Below the pieces are notes generated by a model, which saw only the letters and a program-made list of their open reading frames with translations, was not told the origin of the DNA and made no database searches. A program made the position numbers and the translations under genes. A stretch of DNA of 64,000 nucleotides from Streptomyces sp. NA02950 (lineage in GTDB: Bacteria; Actinomycetota; Actinomycetes; Streptomycetales; Streptomycetaceae), in contig NZ_CP054916.1 of assembly GCF_013364155.1 (NCBI RefSeq), positions 5,391,001 through 5,455,000 of the forward strand, given 5' to 3'. Positions 24,054 to 31,173 of the stretch are shown one piece after another (the first letter of the stretch is position 1; every line of letters starts with the position of its first letter).

Positions 24054-25415
24054 TTGGCGCCGCCCGACCCGGTCCGGAATCCGAACGGCGGTGCCGAAAC
24101 AGTACGAGCGAACGACGGAGCGACCCTCGTGGCGGTGGAGACGGCGGAGAACGCCACGACGGTGGAGGGGCGCCCGCACGGGCCCGGCCACATCGGCTGT
24201 GAATGCCCCCAGGGCGCCCGTGAGGGCCACCGCAGGGCGGTGGCCGCGTTCGTGGCCATGCGGGAGCGTTTCGCGGCCGGAGAGGGCCTTCCGGCGGCGC
24301 TGGCGCACTCCGCCGGGGCCTCCCGGCAGTGGGTCTCGGACGAACTCGCCCAAGCCGCCCGCACCGTCGTCGACAGCGGCCGCGCCGAGTGCACGGCGTG
24401 GCGCGACGCGGTGTGGCGGCGGACGCTGCTGGTGGTGTGGGGCGCGGTCACGGCACTGCTGATCGGGCAGTTGGCCACCGCGCTCGGCACCGGCTGGTCG
24501 GTGGCGCGGACCGCCGGGATCGCCGCCGCCACCGTCACGGCCGCCCTGCTGACCCTCGCCGCCCGGCTGCACCACGCCGCCGGGGGTCCGCTCGCCCCGC
24601 TGGTCGGCGAGGACAACCGGCTCTCCACCTCCCGTACGGTGGCCGCCGCCTGGCTCGCGTTCGCCGTCTTCGCGGTGCTCGTCCTCGGCGGCGAACTCGC
24701 CCTCGACCCCGGCGACCGCCCCCGGCTGACCGACGGGCTCGCCCTCGGCCGCGTCGCCGGGCTGCTCACCGTCACCGGGCTGAGCTGTCTCGCCGCCGTG
24801 ATGGCCCGGCTGGTGGTGGCCGCCCGGGTGCGGGCGCAGCGGCTCCAGAAGGTGCGCGCGGTCCGGCCGCGCGCCGCCGATCTGCTCACCGACGACGCGG
24901 GCCGCGGCAGCCTCGCGGACGCGCAGTACGTCGTCGTCCACACCGCCGCGCTCGCCTTCACCGGCGTCCGGCTGGCGCGCGAGCCGTGGCGGCTGCCGGA
25001 TCTGCCGTGGGGACTGGCCCTGTTGGCGATCGTCTCCACCCTGATGTACCTGGCCGGGAAGTACGCGGAGGGCGGGCGGCCCACCGTGCTGTCGGTGGTG
25101 CGGGTGCGGCCCGAGGAGGGCGGCTTCGACCGCGACGCCCCGATCCGCACCGGCGACGACATCGAGATCCGTGGCAACGGCTTCGTGCCGCCGGGCGCCC
25201 AGGACCCCGACCGGCTGGCCCGGATGGTGGTCCGGATCGGCGCGGTGCACGTCCATGTGCCGCTGGTGCCGGTGGCCGGTGGCTTCGGCAATCCGACGGA
25301 CACCGCGCTGACCGTGCCGGTGCCGGTGGACGTGGAGCCGGGCCGGGTGGAGGTGCAGGTGGTCACGGCGGCGGGCGCCGAGACCAACCGCTATCTGATC
25401 GACGTCCTCGACTGA
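24054..25415 (+). CDS. Multi-pass membrane protein with C-terminal IPT-like domain, unknown function
   Basis: Up to 453 residues; the true start is uncertain (24054 or an internal GTG about 20-25 codons later). A Cys-containing N-terminal segment (GHIGCECPQGAREGHRRAV) and a helical region (VSDELAQAART) precede two pairs of membrane helices (near residues 125-165 and 195-260) and one more helix near 320-340. A soluble C-terminal ~100 residues (DIEIRGNGFVPPG, RNRYLIDVLD-like end) resembles an IPT/TIG or Ig-like beta fold. No function can be assigned. Confidence 0.75.
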   Translation: MAPPDPVRNPNGGAETVRANDGATLVAVETAENATTVEGRPHGPGHIGCECPQGAREGHRRAVAAFVAMRERFAAGEGLPAALAHSAGASRQWVSDELAQAARTVVDSGRAECTAWRDAVWRRTLLVVWGAVTALLIGQLATALGTGWSVARTAGIAAATVTAALLTLAARLHHAAGGPLAPLVGEDNRLSTSRTVAAAWLAFAVFAVLVLGGELALDPGDRPRLTDGLALGRVAGLLTVTGLSCLAAVMARLVVAARVRAQRLQKVRAVRPRAADLLTDDAGRGSLADAQYVVVHTAALAFTGVRLAREPWRLPDLPWGLALLAIVSTLMYLAGKYAEGGRPTVLSVVRVRPEEGGFDRDAPIRTGDDIEIRGNGFVPPGAQDPDRLARMVVRIGAVHVHVPLVPVAGGFGNPTDTALTVPVPVDVEPGRVEVQVVTAAGAETNRYLIDVLD

Positions 25416-25499
25416 ACGCCGACCCCGTTCCTGTCTGAGTCATGTCGCCCTTCCGCCGCGTATGGAATGGTTGAGTGGTCAACGGGAGAGGCGGTCGTC

Positions 25500-26075
25500 A
25501 TGAGACATGCGGATCGTGCGGTCGGAAGCGGTCCCGCGGGCAGCGCGGGCAGTGTCAACGGCGTCGGCGACATGGGCGGCCTGGGCGGGCAACCGGTAGG
25601 GGCACGGGCCACCGCTGCCCGCTACGCGCTGCTGCCCCTGCGGCTCTTCCTCGGCGTCACCTTCGTCTACGCCGGAATCGACAAGATCACCGACTCGACC
25701 TTCCTGGCCGACAGTGGCAACGGTTCGATCGGTGACCTGATGCGCCAGGTCCACGACACCGCGGCCATCCCCTGGCTGATCGACCAGAGCCTCAAGGACC
25801 CCTCCGCCTTCGGCTACGCCATCGCCTACGGCGAACTGGCCGTCGGACTGGGCACCCTGGTCGGGCTGCTGTCCCGGCTGGCCGCGTTCGGCGGGGCGAT
25901 GATCTCGCTCAGCCTGTGGCTGACGGTCAGCTGGCAGACCGAGCCGTACTACTACGGCAACGATCTCCCGTACATGTTTTGCTGGGTGCCCCTGGCGCTG
26001 GCCGGTGCGCCGTACTGGTCACTGGACGCCCTGATCAGGGGCCGACGACATCAACCGTCAGAGTCCGCCTGGTAG
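25500..26075 (+). CDS. DoxX-family membrane protein with element-supplied 3' end
   Basis: 191 residues from ATG 25500 (GGGAGAGG upstream). Four membrane helices with the DoxX pattern RLFLGVTFVYAGIDKITD, then AYGELAVGLGTLVGLLSRLAA and LWLTVSW, and a conserved EPYYYGNDL. DoxX proteins take part in membrane-associated redox or respiration in some species. From about 25962 onward the sequence belongs to an integrative element: the last 37 codons (PYMFCWVPLALAGAPYWSLD) are a diverged copy of the original 3' end, now at 30778-30894 (MYLMAWLPLVLAGAPYLSLD). The gene therefore stays full length. Its 3' end overlaps the convergent resolvase by 25 bp. Confidence 0.88.
   Translation: MRHADRAVGSGPAGSAGSVNGVGDMGGLGGQPVGARATAARYALLPLRLFLGVTFVYAGIDKITDSTFLADSGNGSIGDLMRQVHDTAAIPWLIDQSLKDPSAFGYAIAYGELAVGLGTLVGLLSRLAAFGGAMISLSLWLTVSWQTEPYYYGNDLPYMFCWVPLALAGAPYWSLDALIRGRRHQPSESAW
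25940..25990. other. attL: left junction of the element
   Basis: Host doxX sequence up to the codon for Asp (GAT 25962-25964), element sequence beyond. The last host bases are ...GGCAAC before the GA core. Confidence 0.65.
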
Positions 26076-26644
26076 TCCGACAGATGCCTGTACAGCGTCG
26101 CCCTGGACACTCCTAGAGCCTTGGCGATGGCGCTGATGCTCTCGCCCTTGCCCTTCCTTGCTCTGGCGACGGTCAGTAGATCATCGGTGACGACCGTGGG
26201 GCGCCCTCCGGTGCGCCCCTGCGCCTTGGCTGCCTCTAGTCCGGCCTTGGTCCTGTCCTTGATCAGAGAACGTTCGAACTCGGCCATGGCGGCGATGATT
26301 TGGAAGAAGAGCCGACCGTCCGCAGAGGTGGTGTCTACGGCGCTGAGGGCCCCCGTGAGCACCTTGAAGCCGATCCCGCGCTCCCTCAGGCCGTCCACGA
26401 TGCCCACAAGGTCGATGAGGGACCTTCCGAGCCTGTCCAGCTTCCAGACGGCTAGCACATCTCCCTCTCTGAGGTAGTCGAGTGCTGCGCTCAGTTCGGG
26501 GCGGTCGGTGTTCTTGCCGGATGCCTTGTCCTCGAAGATCCGAGAACATCCCGCTTCGGTGAGGGCGTCCCGCTGGAGCTGTGCCTCCTGGTCGTCAGTT
26601 GAGACTCGGGCGTAGCCGATGAGGTGGGTGGTGGGTGTCGTCAC
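26051..26644 (-). CDS. Small serine recombinase (resolvase/invertase)
   Basis: 197 residues from GTG 26644. The catalytic domain holds GYARVSTDD with Ser15 as nucleophile, the Arg pair in WKLDRLGRSL, and the EFERSLIKDRTKAGL helix. The C-terminal Hin-type helix-turn-helix is SISAIAKALGVSRATLYRHL. This is the size and layout of Tn3-family resolvases and invertases. A set of GAGACG-type inverted repeats directly upstream (26653-26798) looks like its res site. It probably resolves dimers of the circular form of the element, or controls its own expression there. It converges on doxX with overlapping 3' ends. Confidence 0.92.
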   Translation of the reverse strand: MTTPTTHLIGYARVSTDDQEAQLQRDALTEAGCSRIFEDKASGKNTDRPELSAALDYLREGDVLAVWKLDRLGRSLIDLVGIVDGLRERGIGFKVLTGALSAVDTTSADGRLFFQIIAAMAEFERSLIKDRTKAGLEAAKAQGRTGGRPTVVTDDLLTVARARKGKGESISAIAKALGVSRATLYRHLSDYQADSDG

Positions 26645-26872
26645 GACGTCAACGTCTCATAACTCGTCTCAAAATATCAAGGGCTCGATGAGGGTTCTGA
26701 GACGAGTTTTGAACGCCTTGGACGGGTCCTGTGCGGTCCTCTGTCCGCCGTCTCGTAAACCAAGGTTTCTGAGACGCTCTTCGGTGAGCCTTGAGACGGG
26801 GAACGGGGGTAATGGAGGGTGTCGTTCGCCGCATGGACCGCAGGGGCAGGTTCCTATGACGCTGTACGGGTT
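26645..26872. other. Non-coding region holding a res-like repeat array
   Basis: A 228-bp gene-free segment between the resolvase and the last small gene of the regulator operon; its content is described under the repeat array at 26653-26798. Confidence 0.6.
26653..26798. repeat. res-like array of CGTCTC/GAGACG motifs
   Basis: Six copies: CGTCTC at 26653, 26665 and 26749; GAGACG at 26699, 26771 and 26793. AACTCGTCTCA (26661-26671) and TGAGACGAGTT (26698-26708) form a perfect 11-bp inverted repeat. The segment 26749-26776 is exactly 28 bp, with 11 of 13 arm positions symmetric around a central AA dinucleotide, the geometry of a resolvase crossover subsite. The array is immediately upstream of the resolvase gene. 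Confidence 0.7.
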
Positions 26873-27061
26873 TCAGGGCTTGCCGCGCTCCGCGCACCTC
26901 GTGCACTGGCAGGGAGGCCAGGCGAGCGTGACAAGGGGCTGAAGGTCGTCCGTCGTGGATACGACTTGTTCCTGCTCCCATGTCTTCCCCGAGTCACGAG
27001 AGACGCGCAGGGTCATCAAAGGGCGGTCGTCGAAGAGTCCAACTGCCCTGTCGACGCTCAT
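26873..27061 (-). CDS. Small Cys-rich protein of an element regulator operon
   Basis: 62 residues from ATG 27061, overlapping the stop of the preceding gene as ATGA. The body TLRVSRDSGKTWEQEQVV is followed by WPPCQCTRC, three closely spaced Cys that could bind zinc or iron. Proteins of this look recur on Streptomyces elements, without known function. Last gene before the res-like array. Confidence 0.6.
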   Translation of the reverse strand: MSVDRAVGLFDDRPLMTLRVSRDSGKTWEQEQVVSTTDDLQPLVTLAWPPCQCTRCAERGKP

Positions 27062-27252
27062 GAGTTGTGCGCCTCAGTGTGGTGCTGGCGCAACTCGACG
27101 TTCGCATCGGAGACGGCGCTGTAGTCGCCTCTCGACCGGGAATTCCTCCGCCGTACGCAGATGCCGAGACAGGTGCTGCATCCTGATACCGCTCTTGGTT
27201 CTGGCGGCAGTTCGGTGAGCCCGTAGCTCTGAGGTCGCTGTGCACTCGCCAT
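27058..27252 (-). CDS. Small protein with CxxC and C-terminal His residues
   Basis: 64 residues from ATG 27252, preceded by GGGGAGG at good spacing. The sequence YGLTELPPEPRAVSGCSTCL is followed by SDANVELRQHHTEAH: two Cys and two to three His arranged like a small zinc finger. It is coupled by a 4-bp ATGA overlap to the next gene and lies 83 bp after the XRE regulator, so the three are probably co-transcribed. Function unknown; a DNA- or protein-binding accessory to the regulator is plausible. Confidence 0.62.
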   Translation of the reverse strand: MASAQRPQSYGLTELPPEPRAVSGCSTCLGICVRRRNSRSRGDYSAVSDANVELRQHHTEAHNS

Positions 27253-27335
27253 CAGTCCTCCCCGGTTTCGTGACCCATTCATGGTCCACCGGTTGACGAG
27301 CGGCGCCGATCAATATTCCTGTTCCTGACTAAAGA

Positions 27336-28166
27336 TCATCGATAGCGCTCTGCACACTGTTCAAGCAACTCCCTTGCTCCACGTCCGAATAGAGCGGAAC
27401 GCTCAAACGAGGTGAAGATGGCGATGTGCTCAGAGACGTCACGGGGATCACGAAAGACCATGCGGCCGGTGAAGTTCTCGACCGTGGCCAATCTGTCGTC
27501 ATAGACCGTGAAGGTGTTCATCGGCCCTCGTGGTATCACCGCGCCCAGTGGGATGACTCCCATACGGATATTGGGAAGGTGGGAGATCGACGTGAGGCGG
27601 TCAATCTGAACGGCCAGGGCGGAGTGTGGGACGATCGCCCACCTGACTGCCTGTTCCGTGAGGAGGAACGTGAACGTCTTCGCCGTGTCGTAGAGGATGG
27701 CTTGACGCTCCAGCTTCTTGGCAACGGTCTTGGAAGGGTCTCCCGGTGTGTGGCTCAGGCTGGCACGGATGTATTCCGGTGTCGCCAACAGTCCGGTGAT
27801 CATCGCTGGCAGAAAGTATCGCAGCTCTGTTGCTTCGGACTCCAGTGAGGCCAACTCGGCCTGGCGCTTCTCCATCCCCCTGCGCCAGGAGGAGCGCTTG
27901 TCCTGCCACTCGGTGTTGGCGATTCGAGCGAGGGCGGTAATCTCCGTGACCAGCTCAGGGGGAGCGTCCAAGGCGCGAAGAATGCGCTCGACGTCTACCA
28001 GCTTGGGCGTCTTCTTACCGGTCTCGAACTTGCTGATCTGACTCTGGGACATGTTGCAGCGCCGTGCGAGCCGATCACCTGTGAGACCGGCCCGTTTGCG
28101 CAACTCGCGGAGCGTTTCTGCCAGATCAGTCCTTGACTGCCCCAGCTGCTCGGGCTCGAACGTCAC
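27336..28166 (-). CDS. XRE-family regulator with DUF5753 domain
   Basis: 276 residues from GTG 28166. An N-terminal helix-turn-helix (LAETLRELRKRAGLTGDRLARRCNMSQSQ then ISKFETGKKTP, residues 14-62) is followed by a DUF5753 domain (MITGLLATPEYIRASL through VYDDRLATVENFTG). In Streptomyces such regulators pair with small DUF397 proteins; here the partner position is taken by the DUF6879 protein just upstream (3-bp gap). It probably regulates its own operon and perhaps element maintenance. A candidate operator is the palindrome at 28973-28988. Confidence 0.9.
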   Translation of the reverse strand: MTFEPEQLGQSRTDLAETLRELRKRAGLTGDRLARRCNMSQSQISKFETGKKTPKLVDVERILRALDAPPELVTEITALARIANTEWQDKRSSWRRGMEKRQAELASLESEATELRYFLPAMITGLLATPEYIRASLSHTPGDPSKTVAKKLERQAILYDTAKTFTFLLTEQAVRWAIVPHSALAVQIDRLTSISHLPNIRMGVIPLGAVIPRGPMNTFTVYDDRLATVENFTGRMVFRDPRDVSEHIAIFTSFERSALFGRGARELLEQCAERYR

Positions 28167-28169
28167 CTG

Positions 28170-28691
28170 TCACTCGAATTCTTTCACGTACTCGGAGAAC
28201 GGTACGGAGTGAGACAGGGCTATGCGCTTCCATTCCAGATAGGGGGAGATTTCCCCTGCGAACAGTTCACGGTTGATCTGTGTCCCGTCTGGCCGGAAGT
28301 TGAGGTGTACCACTTGCGTCTCGTCGAACAACCACCAGTCGGTTCCCGAGAGCGGCAGACCGTAGTCATCGTGCGTGACATCCAGGACGCGGATCTCCTC
28401 CCCAGCTTGGATGTTGCCGGGGATACCCCAAGCGAACTGGTATCGCTGATAGTCCGTCAATGGCTGCCGTACGACCCGCACTCGCCCTATGCTCCGGCCC
28501 GAGGCCAAGTAGCCGTGAACGCGCTCATGCCAGCGTGAGTTGTGCTCGGCGGGCTTGGGCTCACCCCGAAGGAACCGAGCAACATTCTCGGTCTCCTTGG
28601 GCATGGTGTACGTGGGCTGAGCCTCGAACCGCCAGGCTTCGCGCTGGAAGGCGTCGAACGTCCTGCGCCATTCATCACCATCCAAGAGCAC
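28170..28691 (-). CDS. DUF6879-family protein
   Basis: About 173 residues from GTG 28691, overlapping the end of the upstream small gene by 17 nt. The family pattern is clear: GDEWRRTFDAFQREAWRFE, VRVVRQPLTDYQRYQFAWG, GEEIRVLD, DWWLFDETQVV and a final VPFSEYVKEFE. DUF6879 proteins are almost always next to XRE-DUF5753 regulators in actinobacteria and are thought to be their partners, possibly as modulators. No catalytic residues are evident. The frame is open further upstream, but that part overlaps the 69-residue gene. Confidence 0.85.
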   Translation of the reverse strand: MLLDGDEWRRTFDAFQREAWRFEAQPTYTMPKETENVARFLRGEPKPAEHNSRWHERVHGYLASGRSIGRVRVVRQPLTDYQRYQFAWGIPGNIQAGEEIRVLDVTHDDYGLPLSGTDWWLFDETQVVHLNFRPDGTQINRELFAGEISPYLEWKRIALSHSVPFSEYVKEFE

Positions 28692-28884
28692 GTACGGCCT
28701 CCCTGAGCACTGCTTCGGGGATCTCCACCAGGGCCTCACCCTTCGGCGGTTGGAAGGCCGTGGAGACGTCTCCCTGGACCACGATGGAGCCGCTGGCCGT
28801 GCGGTAGAGGTTCGGGCAGTCGTCGTCATCGCAGTTGGGCCCGTCGAACTTGCCGGTGAGACGGATCAGTTCCTCACGTGCCAT
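28675..28884 (-). CDS. Small acidic hypothetical protein, first gene of the regulator operon
   Basis: 69 residues from ATG 28884 with AAGGGGA upstream. The sequence begins MAREELIRLTGKFDG, continues with a Cys/Asp segment (NCDDDDCPNLYRTASG) and ends EAVLREAVRALGW. Proteins of this kind commonly precede DUF6879 genes in Streptomyces. Function unknown. Its 3' end overlaps the DUF6879 start, indicating coupling. Confidence 0.75.
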   Translation of the reverse strand: MAREELIRLTGKFDGPNCDDDDCPNLYRTASGSIVVQGDVSTAFQPPKGEALVEIPEAVLREAVRALGW

Positions 28885-28972
28885 GGTGTCCCCTTGTCTA
28901 CGGCCCTCGTTGGAACCTTCGCTGATCGACGCTACGCAGGCCGTTGTCCCTCGTCCATGCCGACTCTGTACT

Positions 28973-28988
28973 ATTCCGGTTGCGGAAT
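28973..28988. promoter_or_regulatory. Candidate operator of the element's XRE regulator
   Basis: ATTCCG-N4-CGGAAT, a perfect 6-bp inverted repeat about 90 bp upstream of the first operon gene and flanked by AT-rich promoter-like sequence. Assignment is by position and symmetry. Confidence 0.45.
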
Positions 28989-29108
28989 AAAGGATCTTGA
29001 GAGGCTCCCTGAGGAGGCTCTCGGGTCTCTGTCGGTCACCGTGTGACCTCGCTCTCACTCTTGTGAACTCTGTCGCGGACTTCAGTAAAGGACACGTACA
29101 TATTTAAT

Positions 29109-29133
29109 GTGGGGGGTTGTGTATACCCCCCAC
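29109..29133 (-). terminator. Second terminator hairpin after the integrase
   Basis: GTGGGGGGT (29109-29117) / ACCCCCCAC (29125-29133), 9 bp perfect with a 7-nt loop; on the minus strand it is followed by an AT-rich run. Confidence 0.65.
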
Positions 29134-29165
29134 GAAAAGAGTCTCTAGAAACCACTGGTGCTAGT

Positions 29166-29191
29166 GGGCATCCCCTTCGAGTGGGATGCCC
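29166..29191 (-). terminator. First terminator hairpin after the integrase
   Basis: GGGCATCCC (29166-29174) / GGGATGCCC (29183-29191), 9 bp perfect, directly beyond the integrase stop at 29198. Confidence 0.7.
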
Positions 29192-29197
29192 GCAGAG

Positions 29198-30745
29198 TCA
29201 GTGAATAGTGAATGGTTCACTTCTGTTTCCTAGGTCCACCTCTCCACCGAAGTCGGTGGTGTTGGAGACTCCCTTGATGAGCGGGTGTAGCCGGATGGTG
29301 ATCCCTGCCTTCAGCAGGTGGCGTGTCCTCTCGGCTTCATTTCCCTTGTTCCTCTCCCACATGTGCCGGAAGGTCTCCCCGGTATCCCGGTACTCGTACC
29401 TGTCCGGCTTGTCTCCCTCGGCCGCCAGGGAATCGTGTTCCTCGTAGAGGGCTGCAATCTCTTCTTCTGTGGCCTTCTTCGCGAATCCCGATGAGTTCTT
29501 GCCGCCAGGGCGGATGGATCTCTGGAGTTCCGTTACATACTCTTCGATCTCCCGGAGCCTCTGAGAGTTGTTGGACCCTTTGACGTAGTGGCGCTCATGC
29601 ATAGGGAAGTCCCCGATGGTTCCGAGGACCATCGTCTCGACAAGCTCCTCCACCTTCTCGGCCCGGAAGGCGTACCCCTTGCCGCAGGATTCCCGATTTG
29701 CTGACTTGTTGCACCGGTACACCGGCTTGCCTTGCTGCCTTTCCGGGTTGAAGAGGTACAGGTTCCTCCCGCAGCCACCGCAGAGGACAACTCCGCGATA
29801 GGCAGTCGTGTTCTTTGTGGAGCGGCGGGCGGCACCGGGGCGCCCGTTCATCTCCTGCTGGAGCTTCGCCCATTCTTCGTCCGTAAGAATGGGGTCTGCC
29901 ATCCGAATCTTCCCTTCAGATGTGAGGATGGCCTGCGATACCCCGTACTTCTTTTTGGGAACCTTCACCTCCTCGCACTTCCAGCCAAGGATGGTTTCCG
30001 CCCTCAGAATGTTGGTGATGGTGCGACTCCGCCACACAGGCATGGGTGTGCCGTTCTTCTTTCGCCGCTCCGACATTCTCTCGCCCGCAGGGGAGGGAAT
30101 CCCTCTGGCATTGAAGTCATCACAGATGGTCGAGTAAGGTTCTCCGTGCTCGACTACTCGCTTGTACATCTCCCGAATGACTTGCTTTTGATTCTCCCGG
30201 ACCCGAAGCCTCATCGCGCCGTCGGTGTCCCGGAACGACTCGTAGCCGTAGGGCGGGTTTCCCTTGGCCCAGACGTTCTTCGATTTGGCGTAGCTCTGGA
30301 ACGACTTGACGCGCATGGAGATGTTCTGCGCTTCGGTTTCGGCGATAGCCGCGAACAGGTCGATGATGACGTGCCGGAAAGGGCCGATCATGTCGAGCAC
30401 AGGTTCCTTGACCGAAACCAAGGCCTTGCCACCATGTGCGGTCGCCCACTTGATCATGTCCTGCATGTCGACGACCTTGCGGACGAACCGGTCCATCTTC
30501 CAGAACAGCAACAGGTCGAACTCTGGGGCTCGGTTGTTCAGCCACTCTCCGAGTTCCGGTCTCTCGAAGGGGTGTGACTTGGTGGCGGAGATGTGAGCGT
30601 CTCTGGCCACGCCTACCACCTGCCAGCCGAGGTGCTGCCTCTCGTTCACGTAGGTCGTGCAGTCCTGGAGCTGCCGCTCCAACGACGTAGATGCATCGGT
30701 CTCGTTGCTGATCCTGAGGGCGATCAGTACCCGCACAGGCTTCAT
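29198..30745 (-). CDS. Large serine recombinase (site-specific integrase)
   Basis: 515 residues from ATG 30745. Resolvase domain: RVLIALRIS with nucleophile Ser13, WKMDRFVRKV, AETEAQNISMRVKS. A recombinase domain follows (GNPPYGYESF, GIPSPAGERMS, ITNILRAETILG), then a zinc ribbon (LCGGCGRNLYLF plus YRCNKSANRESCGKGY) and a coiled-coil C-terminus. This is the phiC31-like architecture that integrates DNA between short attP and attB sites with a 2-bp crossover. The gene reads away from the right att junction 32 bp from its start, the usual placement. The frame stays open across the junction into host DNA, but that extension is not integrase. Confidence 0.95.
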   Translation of the reverse strand: MKPVRVLIALRISNETDASTSLERQLQDCTTYVNERQHLGWQVVGVARDAHISATKSHPFERPELGEWLNNRAPEFDLLLFWKMDRFVRKVVDMQDMIKWATAHGGKALVSVKEPVLDMIGPFRHVIIDLFAAIAETEAQNISMRVKSFQSYAKSKNVWAKGNPPYGYESFRDTDGAMRLRVRENQKQVIREMYKRVVEHGEPYSTICDDFNARGIPSPAGERMSERRKKNGTPMPVWRSRTITNILRAETILGWKCEEVKVPKKKYGVSQAILTSEGKIRMADPILTDEEWAKLQQEMNGRPGAARRSTKNTTAYRGVVLCGGCGRNLYLFNPERQQGKPVYRCNKSANRESCGKGYAFRAEKVEELVETMVLGTIGDFPMHERHYVKGSNNSQRLREIEEYVTELQRSIRPGGKNSSGFAKKATEEEIAALYEEHDSLAAEGDKPDRYEYRDTGETFRHMWERNKGNEAERTRHLLKAGITIRLHPLIKGVSNTTDFGGEVDLGNRSEPFTIH

Positions 30746-30800
30746 GGACCACGACCATACAATAGCGATACGCAAGTGACCTGATGTATCTGATGGCATG
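30746..30800. other. attR: right junction of the element
   Basis: Element sequence up to GCAAGT, then the GA core at 30778-30779 and host doxX 3' sequence. Joining the element halves across GA gives a site whose arms match at about 10 of 19 positions in inverted orientation, including CGTA in both, as expected of a serine-integrase attP. Confidence 0.6.
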
Positions 30801-30894
30801 GCTGCCGCTGGTACTGGCCGGGGCGCCCTATCTGTCGCTGGACGTCGCCCTCGCCAGACGCCGCCGCCGGCAGGGCTCGCAGCTCTTCGTGTAG
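30778..30894 (+). pseudogene. Displaced original 3' end of doxX
   Basis: It encodes DLMYLMAWLPLVLAGAPYLS and on to a Val-TAG end at 30892-30894, in the frame that would continue the host doxX gene. It lacks a start and is separated from the 5' part by the 4.8-kb element. Codon-by-codon alignment with the current doxX 3' end shows about 70% identity. Confidence 0.85.
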
Positions 30895-30951
30895 GGGCGG
30901 GGGCCCGGGACACCCGGCCCCGGGCCGGTCCCCGGTCCGGTCGGGGTCCGG

Positions 30952-31173
30952 TCAGGGCGCCTCCCCCTCGGCGGTCCGCCGCCCCCGCCTGCGCATCCCG
31001 TGCGTCATGGCCGACGCCACCCCGGCCAGGCAGAGCCCGAACCCCGCCAACGGCAGCAGCACCAGCGGCCGCACATCCCACTTCCCGGCCGCGTCCAGGG
31101 TGTAGGCGAGCCCCACTCCGAGCATCACCAGCCCGGCCACCAGCTTGCCCGGCTCGAACGGATGCTTCCTCAC
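30952..31173 (-). CDS. Small two-helix membrane protein, unknown function
   Basis: 73 residues from GTG 31173, overlapping the stop of the upstream PspC-protein gene as GTGA. Two hydrophobic helices (LVAGLVMLGVGLAYTLDAAG and VLLPLAGFGLCLAGVASA) are followed by a basic tail. Probably co-translated with, and functionally tied to, the PspC protein as a membrane accessory. Confidence 0.78.
   Translation of the reverse strand: MRKHPFEPGKLVAGLVMLGVGLAYTLDAAGKWDVRPLVLLPLAGFGLCLAGVASAMTHGMRRRGRRTAEGEAP

Larger units (their letters stand above)
28885..29197. other. Promoter region of regulator operon and terminators of the integrase
   Basis: 313 bp without a gene. The part near 28885-29000 holds the promoter and a palindrome (28973-28988) for the minus-strand operon; the part near 29109-29191 holds two hairpins that follow the integrase. 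A low-GC AT stretch lies at 29095-29108. Confidence 0.6.
25962..30779. mobile_element. 4.8-kb integrative element inserted in doxX
   Basis: It is bounded by two aligned copies of the doxX 3' end about 70% identical to each other. Cargo, all on the minus strand: large serine integrase beside the right end, tandem terminators, a regulator operon, two small Cys-rich proteins, a res-like site and a small serine resolvase at the left end. GC content is visibly lower than that of the flanks. The inferred crossover is the GA dinucleotide (25962-25963 and 30778-30779), the only bases shared at aligned positions between the two junctions. No replication or transfer gene was recognised. Confidence 0.82.

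Noticed and set aside
26665..26798. CRISPR-like array from repeated GAGACG motifs
   Set aside because: The motifs are 6-11 bp in alternating orientation with irregular spacing and no cas genes; a resolvase site explains them better.
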